A stretch of 64,000 nt of DNA. Source: Chrysomallon squamiferum (taxonomy: Eukaryota > Mollusca > Gastropoda > Neomphalida > Peltospiridae). The notes under the pieces were generated by a model. It saw only the letters and a program-made list of their open reading frames with translations. It did not search any database and had not been told where the DNA came from. The position numbers were made by a program, and so were the translations under genes. The stretch lies in the NCBI GenBank assembly GCA_012295275.1, contig CM022677.1, positions 8,755,014 to 8,819,013 of the forward strand, read 5' to 3'. Of this stretch, positions 61,551 through 64,000 are shown piece after piece (position 1 is the first letter of the stretch; each line of letters starts with the position of its first letter).

Positions 61551-61690
61551 TTTAGTTAGTAAGAAAAATGATCAATTCTTTTTCAAATACAATAATCATT
61601 TTTTATTTTTTAAATCAAAAATATTTCGAAGCATAAGATTTTCGAAATTTTACAATCTATGCTGATGACATAAGCTTTACAGATTAAGAA

Positions 61691-61692
<2 letters not shown>

Positions 61693-61734
<42 letters not shown>

Positions 61735-61741
61735 CAAATTA

Positions 61742-61773
<32 letters not shown>
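61693..61773. repeat. T42 and A31 homopolymers head to head
   Basis: 42 T, an eight-base spacer, then 31 A; self-complementary. Homopolymer lengths in an assembly are unreliable. Confidence 0.9.
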
Positions 61774-61777
<4 letters not shown>

Positions 61778-62109
61778 TGTAAATATTTAAATGAAAATAG
61801 ACACATTGTTATACGTCATCCTTAAGATTCAAACAGTAAGGGAAAGAAAACATTTTTAAAATTTAAAAAGAAAAGAATTAACAAAAAATAGTTTTTCTTT
61901 TTAAAATAATGTTATCCACGTGTTTTCATCTGCTCTAAATCTTTTAAATATGTTAGGCACAAAGTCAAACAGCAGAGACAAAGCACAAATCTGATTGTCT
62001 TTCGTGTACTTATTGCCCCTCCTCTAAGCGCAGCGAACCGCAGTACGAATGCTTGACGTTTGTCAGGTATGTTGGTATTTCCGTCGTATAAAACTCTCAT
62101 CTCGCAGCT

Positions 62110-62370
62110 ACGGTATTTCGCGAGATTAGCGGATGTGTGTTGTCGTCAAGCAACAAGACAATTCTTGGCTCGCAGCCAACAGTAAACACAAACTGACACA
62201 CGTCGCCTTTTCAAGGCAAATCTGTCTTTACGACTCCACAGTATCGTGTTTTCGTTGTTTATCTGTTTGCGTAAACTGCAGTCATATTGACTCTCTCACT
62301 AGAGGTAATAAAAGAGGCGCGTGCGCACGTTATTCAAATTTGTTTTCTGTGCTGTATGACGTCACTGATG
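62110..62370. promoter_or_regulatory. CpG-bearing promoter-like block
   Basis: Clearly richer in CpG than its surroundings. Holds TCGCGAGA (near 62118), a palindromic core-promoter element bound by BANP/ZBTB33 in vertebrates; GCGCGTGCGCAC (near 62316), close to an NRF1 site; and a full CRE, TGACGTCA (near 62358). Direction is unclear: it could serve the LPMO gene (minus) or an unseen plus-strand gene beyond 64000. Confidence 0.5.
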
Positions 62371-62540
62371 GATTCGGTGCATTTATGGATCTTCGAGTAT
62401 GATATTGTTGATTGATAAAGGCGTGCTTTGAAATTTTTCTTTTATTCTTTTACTTTTTATTTTGACTTCTGACGAAATATAGGGAACAGGTACTAACAGT
62501 TTAATATGATCCATTAAGAAAAACAAAAAATATATATATA

Positions 62541-62787
62541 CAATGGTACCTTGACTTACGAGTTTAATTCGTTCCGTGACCAAGCTCATAACTCAATTTG
62601 CTCGTATATCAAATCAAATTTCCCCTCTGAAATTAATTGAAATACCATTAATCCGTTCCAGTTTCCCCCCAAAACACCCCAATATTTTGTTACATGATCT
62701 TAAATAAGAAAAAGGTGTTTATAAATGACAAATATTGTAAAGAAATAAAACTCGTAAGTTGGTGCACTCGTAAGCGAAGATACAACC

Positions 62788-62788
<1 letters not shown>
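62541..62788. mobile_element. 248-bp MITE, Tc1/mariner or pogo-like
   Basis: The left end reads CAATGGTACCTTGACTTACG; the reverse complement of the right end reads CGGTTGTATCTTCGCTTACG, so the termini are related inverted repeats. Both ends abut TA, the usual Tc1/mariner/pogo target duplication, and the insertion sits in an (AT)n tract. The inside repeats the CTCGTAA motif and has AATCCGTTCCAG, features I recall from a widespread animal MITE type. No transposase inside. Confidence 0.75.

Positions 62789-62853
<65 letters not shown>
62789..62853. repeat. (AT)n microsatellite
   Basis: Long alternating AT run adjoining the MITE. Confidence 0.95.
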
Positions 62854-62856
<3 letters not shown>

Positions 62857-63164
62857 AAAAACAAAAACACAAAAATCACAGACAGAAATATATATATACA
62901 CATTAATAAGCACGTACATATACGTAGATATACATACATACATAAATATGCATATACACATACAAACATTCATCACATAAGTATAAATACACATATGCAT
63001 ACATTATAAAAGTTATTTATTTTGATCAAAGCAAACCAAACCTTTTTTTTGGGGGGGGGTGTTTGGTTTTTTATTTATCTTACTGGGTTTCTTTCTTTTA
63101 TTTTTAATTTAATTTTATATTTTTTATTATTATTCTTTTTCAGTATTCTCGTGTGTGTGAGTTT

Positions 63165-63218
<54 letters not shown>

Positions 63219-63221
63219 TTT

Positions 63222-63263
<42 letters not shown>

Positions 63264-63684
63264 TTTTAAACTAAATATTTTGGCGTGTTTGGGAAGATTT
63301 TGAAAGTAGGCACGCGCTAAGCTGGAGACAAAACCATTAAAACTACACCAAACTATTACGTCAGTGTTAACAGCAATCAAAACAAATCACAAGAGTTTAG
63401 TTTTATCACGGTTAAATAGTGTGTGTTAAACTTTTACCTTTCTGTTTCTGTCTGTCTGTCTTTCTAGAAATACACAGACGAGAGACTGATACAACATCTG
63501 ATTCATTTTGATTTGTGTGCAGATTGTGATGTAATAATTGCTATTGTTGTTGTTGTTATTACAGTAATAAAGAGTGTTATGACAAAATAGAGATTTATTT
63601 CTAAGTTATATTTAAGTAAAACAGTGAAAAGAAACAGTGACAAAGTCCTTTTCTAACAAAAAAACGAACACACAAATAAACAAG

Positions 63685-63728
<44 letters not shown>

Positions 63729-64000
63729 TAAACAACATTTGAATATTTTTACTGCAATATTAAAATCATTAGTTTTGACAATTCAAAAATTTAAATATTT
63801 ATTCACTGTGGTAAATATATGACCACATTTCCTATTCAATAAAAAAAATAAAATAAAAAATAAAATAAAAAAATAAAAAAATAAAAAGAAGAAGAAGAAG
63901 AAGAAAGAAAGAAAGAAAGAAATCTGACGAAACAGGAAATGAAAATGACGAGTGAAAAGTAGAACACAGAATTAAACTGATAAGTTCAGATATCGAAGAA
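62854..64000. other. Gene-free right edge
   Basis: Holds CATA-type repeats, two (GT)n runs separated by a repeated GTGAGTTTTGTCTG (63145-63260), (AAT)n at 63687-63728 and a GAA/GAAA-rich end. No exon recognised. Confidence 0.55.

Larger units (their letters stand above)
60193..62099. other. Upstream intron or intergenic DNA of the LPMO gene
   Basis: No exon recognised, although the missing LPMO 5' exon should lie in this direction. Contains (AT)n near 60267, (ATT)n at 61326-61374, a long (AGT)n array with an inverted centre at 61409-61550, and a T42 run facing an A31 run at 61693-61773. Confidence 0.5.

Noticed and set aside
61912-62100. 62-codon minus-strand open frame beginning MRVLYDG
   Set aside because: No LPMO N-terminus (no HG start, no RSSMW-type motif, no Cys pattern) and no recognisable domain.
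62133-62402. 89-codon plus-strand open frame in the CpG-bearing block
   Set aside because: No family likeness, and the region reads as a promoter; the open frame is expected from its lower AT content.

Overview
The window is a strongly AT-rich, microsatellite-packed stretch of an animal nuclear genome with small introns bounded by GT/AG. The gene set points to a lophotrochozoan, most probably a mollusc: an AA15-type lytic polysaccharide monooxygenase, a type II membrane collagen/Ig/MAM protein, a tRNA-derived SINE-like element and scattered GGGAGATAA motifs. I cannot name the species.

Layout: 1-11.5 kb holds no gene I can support, only low-complexity DNA, a perfect 76-bp palindrome and three degenerate minisatellites that probably lie in or beyond the 3' UTR of the first gene. 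11.5-26.2 kb, minus strand: a complete FER/FES tyrosine kinase (16 coding exons, 883 aa) with a likely promoter and 5' UTR exon near 26.0-26.2 kb. 26.7-32.2 kb, minus: a 13-exon gene for a 671-aa type II membrane protein (membrane anchor, coiled coil, collagen-like, Ig, two MAM). 33.2-38.7 kb, plus: FBXL17 (six coding exons, 779 aa). 42.0-50.9 kb, minus: a Praja-like RING-H2 ubiquitin ligase (seven exons, 1635 aa, 3.8-kb first coding exon). 52.8-53.3 kb: a broken PHD-finger fragment, probably transposon-derived. 54.5 kb: a SINE-like element. 57.7-60.2 kb, minus: the 3' part of an AA15 LPMO gene carrying three apparent single-base deletions. 62.1-62.4 kb: a CpG-bearing promoter-like block. 62.54-62.79 kb: a 248-bp MITE flanked by TA.

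Exon boundaries were set by hand from splice motifs. In the four intact genes the summed exon lengths are multiples of three and every junction keeps frame. The most notable result is gene order: FER, FBXL17 and a Praja ligase lie together here, and from memory FBXL17, FER and PJA2 are neighbours on human chromosome 5q21, so this looks like ancient conserved microsynteny, with the collagen/Ig/MAM gene lying between FER and FBXL17.

Two ubiquitin-ligase genes (an SCF adaptor and a RING enzyme), a cytoplasmic kinase, a surface protein and a secreted oxidase do not form an obvious pathway. Their linkage is more likely ancestral than functional. Two introns are almost entirely minisatellite (19-bp units in FBXL17, 38-bp units in the RING gene), each reaching to within a few tens of bases of an exon.
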